Below are positions 24,992 through 31,921 of a stretch of DNA of 35,875 bases, in pieces. Under the pieces are notes generated by a model. The model was given only the letters and a program-made list of their open reading frames with translations. It ran no database searches and had not been told where the DNA came from. Origin of the DNA: a virus. Where the stretch lies: positions 1 to 35,875 of IMG/VR virus record IMGVR_UViG_3300020472_000007, one strand, 5' to 3'. Within the stretch, counting starts at the first letter, position 1. Each line of letters begins with the position of its first letter. The translations under genes were made by a program, and so were the position numbers.

Positions 24992-25020
24992 TTGACTTGT
25001 ATATATTCAATATATATATC
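24992..25020 (+). promoter_or_regulatory. Predicted rightward early promoter
   Basis: TTGACT at 24992-24997 is a five-of-six -35 box. With a 17-base spacer the -10 would be TATATC (25015-25020), a partial match inside an AT run. Transcription would reach the ATG at 25074 after a leader containing a strong ribosome site. It overlaps the leftward promoter, so the two may be mutually exclusive. Confidence 0.5.
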
Positions 25021-25026
25021 TATCAA
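24998..25026 (-). promoter_or_regulatory. Predicted leftward promoter for the regulator/replication unit
   Basis: On the minus strand TTGATA (25021-25026) lies 17 bases from TATACA (24998-25003). Transcription would start just before the ribbon-helix-helix gene. The promoter shares nearly all its bases with the rightward one. Confidence 0.5.
25000..25016. promoter_or_regulatory. 17-bp palindrome, candidate operator
   Basis: TATATATT-C-AATATATA is a perfect inverted repeat around one central base and lies inside both overlapping promoters. Its place suggests the binding site of the ribbon-helix-helix or XRE regulator. The simple AT sequence makes a chance palindrome possible. Confidence 0.4.
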
Positions 25027-25073
25027 TATGAACAATATAAGACCAACAACAAGAAATAACAAAGGGAGGAAAA

Positions 25074-25544
25074 ATGGCTTATAAACATTACTTGCGTTCA
25101 ACTAGAAACTTATATTACATCGAGGAAAAACCAGGAGTAAGAATTTATTATTCTTATGTAACTCCTGTTGCTTTTTTAGCAAATGGTGTTCTTAAAGTTT
25201 CTGAAAACAGATGGTCTGTAACTACAGGCAGACATTTAACTTGGATTGATGGAGGAGCAAAGAAAGACAGATTACCTCACGATCAATTCAAAAAAGAGTT
25301 GGAGGATATTAAGGGCCAACAATCAAAACAGCCGGATATTTTAAAAACAGTTTCAGCTGTTTCTGCTTTATTTGGCATTATATCTGATCACCAAAAAGAT
25401 AAAGAAGGGAAAGTTAAATTCCAGAAGAGATTTTTTGAGAAGGTTCCTGGTATTCAATTTCCAGAAGATTGGGATCAGTTACCAACTGAAGAAAAAGAGA
25501 AGAGGTTAAAAAAAGTTACTGAAGAGGGATTAAAAAAAAGATGA
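25074..25544 (+). CDS. Unknown first early protein
   Basis: This 156-aa protein starts after an excellent AAAGGGAGG ribosome site and is the first gene of the rightward unit. The N-terminal 70 residues are beta-rich and aromatic (RNLYYIEEKPGVRIYYSYVT, VSENRWSVTTGRHLTWIDGG). The C-terminal half is helical and lysine-rich, ending in LPTEEKEKRLKKVTEEGLKKR. No family was recognised. As the leading early gene it could act in host takeover, anti-defence or regulation, but there is no direct evidence. Confidence 0.75.
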   Translation: MAYKHYLRSTRNLYYIEEKPGVRIYYSYVTPVAFLANGVLKVSENRWSVTTGRHLTWIDGGAKKDRLPHDQFKKELEDIKGQQSKQPDILKTVSAVSALFGIISDHQKDKEGKVKFQKRFFEKVPGIQFPEDWDQLPTEEKEKRLKKVTEEGLKKR

Positions 25545-25783
25545 ACTTTAGAACTTGGCTAACTAAAAATAAACTAAAGTCATCAGATAAAATGGTGGGA
25601 GATCTGCGTGTGTTAGCAGATACTTCCACTTTTAGATATATCTCCAGGAATGGTTTTAATTCTGATGATGTAATTATTAGAATGATTGAAGATGGTTGGA
25701 TATTTCAAAATCCAAACACTCCTCCAGAATTTACATTCGATGTTGTTCTGGATCATTTTGATAACAATCCAATACTAACTTAA
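25541..25783 (+). CDS. Unknown small early protein
   Basis: This 80-aa acidic protein overlaps the previous stop as ATGA. The segment FRTWLTKNKLKSSDKMVGDLRVLADTS is faintly like YozE/SAM-like helical folds, but the match is weak. It is followed by an aromatic, acidic end. The function is unknown. Confidence 0.65.
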   Translation: MNFRTWLTKNKLKSSDKMVGDLRVLADTSTFRYISRNGFNSDDVIIRMIEDGWIFQNPNTPPEFTFDVVLDHFDNNPILT

Positions 25784-25797
25784 TAGGAAATATAATT

Positions 25798-26448
25798 ATG
25801 AAATATGTAGCTTACTATAGAGTATCAACTAAAGACCAAGGCAAAGATGGTTATGGTATCCAGGATCAAGAGAAGGTTGTTGAAAGATATGTTGGTAACA
25901 ATGAATTGATTGCATCTTTTAAAGAAACTGAAAGTGGATCTAAAAGTGATAGACCGGAACTGTTAAAGGCCCTGGCATTATGTAAAAAAGAAAATGCAAC
26001 ATTAGTTATAGCAAGATTAGATAGACTTGCTCGTAACTTATACTTTGTTGCTAAATTACAAAACAGTAAGATTGATTTTGTTTGTTGCGATATACCAGAT
26101 GCTAACAAATTTACTATTCAATTACTTGCTGCTGTAGCTGAACAGTATTTAGATACATTAAGAAAAAATACTAAAGCTGCCCTGGCTATTGCTAAAAAGA
26201 ATGGAGTGCAATTAGGCAATCCAAAAAATCTTAAACAAGCAAGTATTAAAGGTAACAAAGTTAAACAACAACAAGCAGATCAATTCGCAATTAAGATTAA
26301 TGAAATTATTAAAAGTATCAGAGCTGCTGGATTAAATACACTCCAGGAAATTTCTGTTGCTTTAAATAATAGAGGTATCAAAACTTATAATGATGGAGTT
26401 TGGTATCCTACAACAGTAAAAAACATCATAGAAAGAGTAGGTGCGTAA
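25798..26448 (+). CDS. Small serine recombinase (resolvase/invertase type)
   Basis: This 216-aa protein has a resolvase catalytic domain at residues 1-135: YYRVSTKDQ with the nucleophile Ser10, GSKSDRPELLKAL, ARLDRLARN (Arg73, Asp75, Arg76, Arg79), and an E-helix with QLLAAVAEQYLDTLRKNTKAAL. The C-terminal part (LNTLQEISVALNNRGIKT...WYPTTVKNII) is a helix-turn-helix like that of Recombinase-domain proteins. It is much shorter than large serine integrases and nearer to resolvases and invertases (about 185-200 aa). Possible roles are integration, dimer resolution or fibre switching. No att site was identified. Confidence 0.9.
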   Translation: MKYVAYYRVSTKDQGKDGYGIQDQEKVVERYVGNNELIASFKETESGSKSDRPELLKALALCKKENATLVIARLDRLARNLYFVAKLQNSKIDFVCCDIPDANKFTIQLLAAVAEQYLDTLRKNTKAALAIAKKNGVQLGNPKNLKQASIKGNKVKQQQADQFAIKINEIIKSIRAAGLNTLQEISVALNNRGIKTYNDGVWYPTTVKNIIERVGA

Positions 26449-26606
26449 TGGCTAAAAGATCCTGGTGGAGCTTAAAGATACACGACTATCCAAACTATGA
26501 TCCTAATGATGCTGACCTTGAACATATTGCAGAACAAATTAAACAAGGAAATCATCAAGGAGAATTAATACAAGAAAAAGAAAAGGAGGTGTGTAATGGA
26601 TCATAA
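26448..26606 (+). CDS. Small protein between recombinase and XRE regulator, 52 aa
   Basis: The ATG overlaps the recombinase stop as TAATG. The peptide starts MAKRSWWSLKIHDYPNYDP and is polar and acidic afterwards. The last codons contain the ribosome site of the next gene (AAGGAGG). No family was recognised; coupling supports it as real. Confidence 0.6.
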   Translation: MAKRSWWSLKIHDYPNYDPNDADLEHIAEQIKQGNHQGELIQEKEKEVCNGS

Positions 26607-26946
26607 TGATCTAAAAGTAAGTGAGTTTAATAAAATAGTTGGTCAAAGAATTTTAAAGCAAAGACTAAACAAAAAATTAACTCAAACAAAACTTGCTAAA
26701 CAACTTTTCGTAACTTTTCAACAAATTCAAAAGTACGAAAAGGGAGTAAATGGTGTGAGTGGTTTTAGACTTAAACAACTTTCACTAGCATTAGAGGTTC
26801 CTGTTAATTACTTTTTTGATTATCCAATAACAGTAATTGATGGAAAGCTGTGTTCTTCTAATGTTCCTGTAGATAATAGACAGAATGTGTCTAAAAGAGA
26901 ACCACAAGATAAACAATTAGACACCAACAAAGAGAGGTCTGAATGA
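26596..26946 (+). CDS. XRE-family transcription regulator
   Basis: Residues about 11-66 of this 116-aa protein form a Cro/CI-type helix-turn-helix: VGQRILKQRLNKKLTQTKLA, FVTFQQIQKYEKGVNGVSG, LALEVPVNYFFD. The TFQQIQKYEKG...VPVNYFFD version is characteristic of alphaproteobacterial XRE regulators, which gives the best hint of host. The C-terminal 45 residues are polar without a peptidase. It may repress the rightward or leftward promoter. The start follows a strong AAGGAGG site. Confidence 0.88.
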   Translation: MDHNDLKVSEFNKIVGQRILKQRLNKKLTQTKLAKQLFVTFQQIQKYEKGVNGVSGFRLKQLSLALEVPVNYFFDYPITVIDGKLCSSNVPVDNRQNVSKREPQDKQLDTNKERSE

Positions 26947-27074
26947 AAATATTGAAATCTATTTTTGAAGGATTGGTTTTTCTAGCTTGTATTGCTATGA
27001 TTTATTTCTTCACAATATTTTTGTGTGCACTTTCAGATAAGTGTTACTACTACTATTTTCCTGGAGCAATTTAA
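26943..27074 (+). CDS. Small membrane protein, 43 aa
   Basis: The ATG overlaps the XRE stop (ATGA) and the TAA overlaps the exonuclease ATG (TAATG). After MKILKSIFEG comes one strongly hydrophobic helix (LVFLACIAMIYFFTIFLCAL), then a tyrosine-rich tail after a Cys. It is probably an inner-membrane peptide, perhaps for superinfection control as often seen next to repressors; this is inference. Confidence 0.65.
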   Translation: MKILKSIFEGLVFLACIAMIYFFTIFLCALSDKCYYYYFPGAI

Positions 27075-28063
27075 TGCCTGTAAATAAAGTTTATACATCA
27101 TTAAAAAATTATGAATTAGGATCTAGTAAGATAGTAAATTTAATCAGAGGTGTTGAAGGTTATACAAGTTTCCAAACTCCCAATGAAGTTTTGGAAAGAG
27201 CCATCAAAGAGCTCAAAGGAGAGGAGGTTACTGATGACATAAGTAACTTACCCAAAGTTAAGGCTGGTACATATTTAGAACCAGCTATACTTAATCTTTT
27301 CTCCCACGACTTAAAAGAAATCTGTGATGAACAACAAGCTACATTTAAAATTGATGTTCCGGATCAAGGATATTTTTTTAAAGTTAAGGGAGGAAAGATC
27401 GGCAGTTCATTAGATGCTAAAATAAAATTTAGCAAAACAATAAGTTTATTGGATCACAATAATGTGGAACATAAACTATCCGGAGTAGGTAATATTGAAA
27501 TTAAAAATTTCTCCGGTGCTGCTACAGATCCTGTGCCCTTATACCAGGAGTTTCAACAACAATCACAGTTGCTGACAACTGCAAGTAATTTTTCCCTTTT
27601 AGTTAGATTGGTTAAGGGCTGGGATCTACAATGGTTTGTATATTTTCCAGATAAAAAGATACAACAGCTATTAATAGATGCTGCAACAGATTTTTGGTTT
27701 AGGGTTGATGGCATTATGAATGGTAAAGACTATTGGTATCCTCCAGAGAATACCAAAGAGGCATCCAAATTAATTAAAGGTAATGGAGTGTTGAATGCTT
27801 TTAGTATGGATGGTAACAATGAGCTCCAGAAATTAGTGGATGATTTTCATTCTGCTAATGTTGCAATTAAAGCCTCTCAAGAAATTAAAGATCTCTCATC
27901 AAAAAGAATGAAAGAAATAATGGGAGAACACGAGGTTGTTAAATGTAATGATGTGGAAATTAGACATACCACAATGGAGAAAGCAAGAACTAAAGTAATA
28001 AAACTTGATGGGCCTCCACTTAAATACAGGAGGTTCTCGGTAAAGCATAGTGTCCAAAGATGA
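27074..28063 (+). CDS. YqaJ-type phage exonuclease
   Basis: I place the start at the ATG 27074, coupled to the previous stop, giving 329 aa (MPVNKVYTSL...) rather than an upstream in-frame ATG. The PD-(D/E)XK nuclease signature is visible: GTYLEPAI with Glu69, GSSLDAKI with Asp114, NIEIKNF with Glu142 and Lys144, then LYQEFQQQSQLL with the helix Gln. Such enzymes degrade one strand from double-strand ends and act with a single-strand annealing protein. The ERF gene lies two genes downstream, completing a two-component recombination set. Confidence 0.87.
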   Translation: MPVNKVYTSLKNYELGSSKIVNLIRGVEGYTSFQTPNEVLERAIKELKGEEVTDDISNLPKVKAGTYLEPAILNLFSHDLKEICDEQQATFKIDVPDQGYFFKVKGGKIGSSLDAKIKFSKTISLLDHNNVEHKLSGVGNIEIKNFSGAATDPVPLYQEFQQQSQLLTTASNFSLLVRLVKGWDLQWFVYFPDKKIQQLLIDAATDFWFRVDGIMNGKDYWYPPENTKEASKLIKGNGVLNAFSMDGNNELQKLVDDFHSANVAIKASQEIKDLSSKRMKEIMGEHEVVKCNDVEIRHTTMEKARTKVIKLDGPPLKYRRFSVKHSVQR

Positions 28064-28313
28064 TAGAAAACATTTTCAAATTAATGCTTACTTACTTGCT
28101 AGGCAAGAGAGTGCTAAACGCATTCGACTACGAATATTGGAAAAGTTTGGTGTTGATATTGGAGTTGAATTTGTTGAAGAACTCATTGAGCTTATGGCCC
28201 TGGCTGCAATCGAGGGCCTTAAAATACAAAACCAAATATTCACTTTTCACATTAATAAAATAGGAGATAATGATGACGAACCAGAAGAACCACCAGATGA
28301 AACAAAGCACTAG
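28050..28313 (+). CDS. Small helical protein between exonuclease and annealing protein
   Basis: This 87-aa protein has a GTG start inside the exonuclease end. It has amphipathic helices (RIRLRILEKFGVDIGVEFVEELIELM) and a very acidic C terminus (DNDDEPEEPPDE). The other open frame in the same stretch (from 28060) is hydrophobic and less likely. The acidic tail is typical of single-strand-binding partner proteins, but the similarity is only compositional. Confidence 0.55.
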   Translation: MSKDDRKHFQINAYLLARQESAKRIRLRILEKFGVDIGVEFVEELIELMALAAIEGLKIQNQIFTFHINKIGDNDDEPEEPPDETKH

Positions 28314-29022
28314 CAGTTTAATTGATGCTTTAAATAAGTTTCAAGATAGTAATACTAAAGCTGAAAGAGATGGTACTAATCCATACTTTAAATCTGATTA
28401 TGCTACACTTGATGAAGTTATTAGATGTTGTAACTATGGAGCTAAATTTGGATTAGCATTCTCTCAACAAATAGATTTTGAAAAAGATATTGTTGAAGGA
28501 CAATTAGTAACTACACAATTTGTTAGAACTACTCTTTATCATACGAGCAGCCAACAAGCTATTACAAGCAGACATATTATTGCAGTTAAAGGCAATAAGT
28601 TTGATGATAGCCACGCAGTAGGATCAGCCATTACTTATGCTAAAAGATATTCTTTATTAGCAATATATGGATTGGCTACCCAGGATGATGATGGTAATGC
28701 TAACTCTGAAGTAACTGATAATAAATCTACAAAATCTAAAGTAGATAGTGCAGCTAAAACTAAAGCAGAGAGTGATAAGGTATGGATACAATATCAGAAT
28801 AATTATATCAGTTCTATTGTTGGAATAATTAATAATGAGAATAAAGATTATGAAGATAAGAAAAAAGAACTTAATGATTATGTTGAAATTGAGGCTCCTA
28901 AAAAATCTAAATTAGCCAAAGAGTTACCAGGACTTCACGAACAATTAGATCAAAGAATAGAAAGAGAGAAAAAAAGATTTAAAGAAATGGAGGTTAAAGA
29001 TGGCAAATCTAATGGTAACTAA
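28270..29022 (+). CDS. ERF-family single-strand annealing recombinase
   Basis: This 250-aa protein carries the ERF hallmarks: NPYFKSDYATLDEVI near the N terminus and a DSHAVGSAITYAKRYSLLAIYGLATQDDDGNAN core. ERF proteins bind single-stranded DNA and anneal complementary strands. The C-terminal 90 residues are a charged helical extension. The second ATG (28273) is equally plausible as the start because it lies six bases from GGAG. It is paired with the YqaJ-type exonuclease for end repair, concatemer formation or circularisation. Confidence 0.9.
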   Translation: MMTNQKNHQMKQSTSSLIDALNKFQDSNTKAERDGTNPYFKSDYATLDEVIRCCNYGAKFGLAFSQQIDFEKDIVEGQLVTTQFVRTTLYHTSSQQAITSRHIIAVKGNKFDDSHAVGSAITYAKRYSLLAIYGLATQDDDGNANSEVTDNKSTKSKVDSAAKTKAESDKVWIQYQNNYISSIVGIINNENKDYEDKKKELNDYVEIEAPKKSKLAKELPGLHEQLDQRIEREKKRFKEMEVKDGKSNGN

Positions 29023-29227
29023 AAAACAATTAAGGTTATTTGATTACATTAAATCTTATCATAAGAAGGAGAGAATACCTCCTACTGTTAGAGAGATAGC
29101 AAAGCATATGGGCTGTGTTCATAGCAATGTGCATCGAATGCTCCGGTTATTAGAGAGAGATCATTTAATTAAAATACATCCAGCTAAACCTAGAGGTATT
29201 GAAATTTTAAATGGGAGTGGAAAATGA
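29000..29227 (+). CDS. LexA-type DNA-binding domain without protease
   Basis: This 75-aa protein corresponds to the LexA winged helix only: TKKQLRLFDYIKSYHKKERI, PPTVREIAKHMGCVHSNVHRMLRLLERDHLI, then PRGIEIL. There is no Ser-Lys autocleavage domain. It may compete for SOS boxes or act as a phage repressor not cleaved by RecA. The gene overlaps the ERF end by 23 bases. An internal ATG at 29012 is an alternative start. Confidence 0.88.
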   Translation: MANLMVTKKQLRLFDYIKSYHKKERIPPTVREIAKHMGCVHSNVHRMLRLLERDHLIKIHPAKPRGIEILNGSGK

Positions 29228-29412
29228 TTAGTGGTCAAACTGCTCAAAAAATTTTAGTGGAATTAACTAGGATTAATAATAATTTGGAAAAGATTTTAGC
29301 TTTACAATACACTACTAATAGATTTACTGATGCTATTGTAAATAAATTAAAAGCTGATACTACTTTTATTAAGACTACAAAGGAGAAAGAACTTGAACCT
29401 ATACAAGAGTAG
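29224..29412 (+). CDS. Small helical protein, 62 aa
   Basis: The ATG overlaps the LexA-like stop. The peptide is helical with ILVELTRINNNLEKILALQ, suggesting a short coiled coil, and is polar to the end. No family was recognised. It overlaps the next gene by 20 bases. Confidence 0.6.
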   Translation: MISGQTAQKILVELTRINNNLEKILALQYTTNRFTDAIVNKLKADTTFIKTTKEKELEPIQE

Positions 29413-29686
29413 ATTTGGGAAAGACTTTGTTAAAGAGTTGATTAACGCATACGATGGAGAGAATGATGTGGTTGTTATTACTATGCCTTCTGATGAACCT
29501 AATGGAAAACCACACCAGAAATTCTATTCTGCCAATGATCCAGAATTATTAAACCTGGAACACTCACCTCATTTTCCTAGTGGAATAATAATAAAACCCT
29601 ATGAAGAATATTGGTTAGATAGACATAGAGATAAAGCAGAAAAAGTAATATTAAAAAATCCAAAAGAAAATACTGATGGGAATTAA
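29393..29686 (+). CDS. Unknown 97-aa protein with TTG start
   Basis: The start is TTG at 29393-29395, eight bases after AAGGAG. The protein contains FVKELINAYDGENDVVVITMP, then a polar region with GKPHQKFYSANDPELL and IIIKPYEEYWLDRHRDKAEKVI. It is soluble and mixed alpha/beta. No family was recognised. Confidence 0.6.
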   Translation: MNLYKSRFGKDFVKELINAYDGENDVVVITMPSDEPNGKPHQKFYSANDPELLNLEHSPHFPSGIIIKPYEEYWLDRHRDKAEKVILKNPKENTDGN

Positions 29687-29966
29687 ACACGATCCAACTA
29701 CAGGCTTACCTTCAAATGACAATTCAAGTTATGAAGAGTTGTTACAAATGTGGAGAGAAGAAAAACAAAAAAGAAAAACTGCTGAAGATACTGCTAATAG
29801 ATTGGTTGAAGAGAATAATAACTATGAAACAATTAGTAAATCTCATAAAGAAATAAATGGAAAGTTACAGACAAGAGTAAATGAATTAGAAGAAGATAAT
29901 AAAAAACTATCAAAACAAATAGAAGATAAAGATAAACATATAAAACAATTAGTAGATGTAATGTGA
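29676..29966 (+). CDS. Coiled-coil protein, 96 aa
   Basis: After a short polar start, residues about 20-96 form an uninterrupted charged coiled coil (EEKQKRKTAEDTANRLVEEN, LQTRVNELEEDNKKLSKQIE). It resembles the 78-aa coiled-coil protein at 30835-31071 in kind, not in sequence. It precedes the glucosaminidase with a four-base overlap. The function is unknown; a scaffold or lysis accessory role is possible. Confidence 0.6.
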   Translation: MGIKHDPTTGLPSNDNSSYEELLQMWREEKQKRKTAEDTANRLVEENNNYETISKSHKEINGKLQTRVNELEEDNKKLSKQIEDKDKHIKQLVDVM

Positions 29967-30466
29967 AACATTTATGTGCAACTCTTCTACTATTATGTAG
30001 TGGTTTAAATCCTCAATTAGATGGAAGAGATTTATTTATAGAGCAAATAACAAATTGTGCATTACAATATAATGCAACAACTATTTCTTCAGAGAGAGTA
30101 CCAATTCATTTAGTAGTAGCTGTTGCAGCCCACGAAAGTGCTTGGGGTAAAAGTAGATTTGCTCTTGAAGGTAATAATTATTTTGGAATTAAAACTCTAT
30201 CCCAAGATCCAGATAAATATATGGTTCCTAAAAATAATAAGAAGGTTAAGCTACAGAAGTATGAAACTATGTGTAGCTCTGTTGATGGTTTTATGGAGTT
30301 GGTTACTATCTCTCCCAGGTATAAAGAATTTCAAGAGGAACTAGAAAAACAATGGCTAGTTGATAAGGTTGAATACAATAAGCTACTGTCCTCGATGTTC
30401 AGATTTTCAACTGATAAGGAATGGAAGGTAAAAGTCCTGGATATTATAGGCCAAATAAAGAAATAG
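29963..30466 (+). CDS. Glucosaminidase-type peptidoglycan hydrolase with signal-like N terminus
   Basis: This 167-aa protein has a GTG start. Residues 1-18 are hydrophobic (MKHLCATLLLLCSG), a likely export signal or signal anchor. Residues 45-160 match the Bax/FlgJ-like glucosaminidase domain: VVAVAAHESAWGKSRFALEGNN with catalytic Glu58, then YFGIKT and later SVDGFMELV and YKEF. It would cut the glycan strand of peptidoglycan in the periplasm. It is the last gene of the early rightward unit, separate from the amidase and holin. Confidence 0.82.
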   Translation: MKHLCATLLLLCSGLNPQLDGRDLFIEQITNCALQYNATTISSERVPIHLVVAVAAHESAWGKSRFALEGNNYFGIKTLSQDPDKYMVPKNNKKVKLQKYETMCSSVDGFMELVTISPRYKEFQEELEKQWLVDKVEYNKLLSSMFRFSTDKEWKVKVLDIIGQIKK

Positions 30467-30482
30467 TGTTTAAAGCTATTTT

Positions 30483-30510
30483 AAGGGCCATACAGAGCCT
30501 TCTTTATTAT
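30483..30510 (+). terminator. Possible rightward terminator at the convergence point
   Basis: AAGG (30483-30486) can pair with CCTT (30498-30501), extended by a C-G pair across a bulge, followed by a T-rich CTTTATTATT. The stem is weak, but it sits in the only gap between the converging gene sets (30467-30523). Confidence 0.35.
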
Positions 30511-30523
30511 TAGGATAAAACCC

Positions 30524-30838
30524 CTAGGATGACCTCTTCTTCATTAATTTAAGGGCATCTCTGATTGATTTCTGGCTACTTATATCAAAGACTTCCATCG
30601 GATATACATTCCTATCTCCATATCCTATATCTTCATCGCTTTGGTATGAGGCAAAGGTTCTAACATACTCTACTCCATCACTTTCAAACATATCATACAA
30701 GTAACAATCTGTAATAATTCGTGCACACTTCATCCTCTCGAACTCGTGATCAGTACCAAGAGAACTATCCCCAACAATATCATACCAGACTAACTTGAGT
30801 TTTGCGTGGGCCTTATTGTTAATAGTTATAAATCTCAT
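30524..30838 (-). CDS. Unknown 104-aa protein at the end of the late unit
   Basis: The protein is mixed beta/alpha with KLVWYDIVGDSSLG, RIITDCYLYDMFESDGVEYV and acidic DEDIGYGD. No family was recognised. It is the last leftward gene before the convergence and is translationally coupled to the coiled-coil gene (four-base overlap). Confidence 0.6.
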   Translation of the reverse strand: MRFITINNKAHAKLKLVWYDIVGDSSLGTDHEFERMKCARIITDCYLYDMFESDGVEYVRTFASYQSDEDIGYGDRNVYPMEVFDISSQKSIRDALKLMKKRSS

Positions 30839-31071
30839 TCCTTAACAGGATCCTTTTCTTTAGGAGGTTCTTTCTCTTTCTTGAGCTGCTCTATTTCTTC
30901 ATTAGCTTTATCTAAATCTTCTGTTGCATTCTCAAGTTTTTGTGTTGTTCTTTTTAAGGCACTCTCTTTTTCTTTAACACTTGATTGCAGCTCTGCTTTC
31001 TCATCTTTAAGAACTCTTACCTGGTCTTTCAATTCGTGTACTACTTCTTTCCAATCTGCTTTAGTTGTCAT
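30835..31071 (-). CDS. Coiled-coil protein, 78 aa
   Basis: After MTTKADWKEV the protein is a long charged coiled coil (LKDQVRVLKDEKAELQSSV, TTQKLENATEDLDKANEE) with a Pro/Lys/Glu tail. There is no signal or membrane segment. It could be a structural spacer or adaptor. It lies between a small basic gene and the terminal 104-aa gene. Confidence 0.6.
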   Translation of the reverse strand: MTTKADWKEVVHELKDQVRVLKDEKAELQSSVKEKESALKRTTQKLENATEDLDKANEEIEQLKKEKEPPKEKDPVKE

Positions 31072-31202
31072 CTCCCTTGCCCTCTATATTTTTTTTTAGC
31101 CATTCTCTTCTCTGACTTATTCATATTTTTTTTATGTCTGCCAATTTTTTTCTTTGTGGATTTGACATAGGTATTTACTCCCCACTTTGGTGCTTTACCC
31201 AT
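31068..31202 (-). CDS. Very basic small protein, 44 aa
   Basis: The ATG overlaps the phosphoesterase stop (TAATG) and the TGA overlaps the next ATG. The peptide contains GKAPKWGVNTYVK and a Lys/Arg-rich GRHKKNMNKSEKRMAKKKYRG tract in two parts, ending GQGR. About half the residues are basic, suggesting nucleic-acid or ribosome contact. The family was not named. Confidence 0.65.
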   Translation of the reverse strand: MGKAPKWGVNTYVKSTKKKIGRHKKNMNKSEKRMAKKKYRGQGR

Positions 31203-31921
31203 TAGTATAGTTTGCCATCCCAATTACCTTTATGATCCATAACCATTGGGAGTAGCTTGGGTTGTCCATCTATTATAATACCAACTCCACAAATAAATCT
31301 TAATCTAAATGTGCGTGAATAATTAAAAGCCATATGAGATTGTGAGGCCAGGCAGCCTACTTGCATAGACCAGATTAAACTATCCGGATTAGAAAAATAT
31401 TGTATGTTGAACTTACTATGGAAATGGCCCTGGGTTACACACTTGCCATATTGCATTGCAAGTTTCAATCCATCTGCTGAAATTCCGTGAGTGAAAAAAC
31501 ATTCTTGTCCATTGCTCATCTTTAAGTTTAAATCTTCTACCCACTTCCATCCTTTTCCAACACCCAGGAACTCATTGTAATCTTTTAAATAAGCTCTTGG
31601 CATTCCGTGTCTTAAAGCTCTTCTATAAATTAATGATGAATGATTAGAATGTACGAGTGTCATTTGTGGAAACATCTTTTCTAATTCTCTTATGTACTCT
31701 TTAGCTTTATCTAATTCCATACCAGCAGATAAAAGATCTGGATCTGTATCGTGAAATGATAATGCGTGAGCATCCAATTCATCTCCTATATTAACTACAT
31801 AATCTATTGAATATTTTTTTTTGATTGCTCGTAAGAAATTAAAGGCATCCTTCTTATGATAAGGTAAATGTAAATCACTTATAACTAATATACACTTATA
31901 ATTTTTAGCCATAAAATTCAT
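31202..31921 (-). CDS. Metallophosphoesterase
   Basis: This 239-aa enzyme shows metal-binding motifs in order: SDLHLP (Asp16, His18), NIGDELD (Asp47), HSNHSS, FFTHG and TQGHFHSKF. This is the calcineurin-like fold; the third motif has Asn-His-Ser in place of the usual Asn-His-Glu/Asp. Possible substrates are nucleic acids, nucleotides or lipid/cell-wall phosphates. It is coupled to the amidase gene by a short overlap. The first in-frame ATG encodes MNFMAK; a start at MAKNYK (31912) is also plausible. Confidence 0.85.
   Translation of the reverse strand: MNFMAKNYKCILVISDLHLPYHKKDAFNFLRAIKKKYSIDYVVNIGDELDAHALSFHDTDPDLLSAGMELDKAKEYIRELEKMFPQMTLVHSNHSSLIYRRALRHGMPRAYLKDYNEFLGVGKGWKWVEDLNLKMSNGQECFFTHGISADGLKLAMQYGKCVTQGHFHSKFNIQYFSNPDSLIWSMQVGCLASQSHMAFNYSRTFRLRFICGVGIIIDGQPKLLPMVMDHKGNWDGKLY

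Noticed and set aside
22780-25073. Cluster of consensus DnaA boxes (TTATNCACA) near the replication genes
   Set aside because: I looked for them because of the DnaA-like protein but found no convincing box there; only distant near-matches exist. A full computed scan is needed.
27041-27073. Upstream extension of the exonuclease (MLLLLFSWSNL...)
   Set aside because: This lies inside the 43-aa membrane gene in another frame; the ATG at 27074 is coupled to that gene's stop and gives a normal N terminus.
28060-28263. 67-aa hydrophobic frame starting at the exonuclease stop
   Set aside because: The overlapping 87-aa frame has amphipathic charged helices and a more normal composition; the alternative looks like a frame-shifted translation. 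Not fully excluded.
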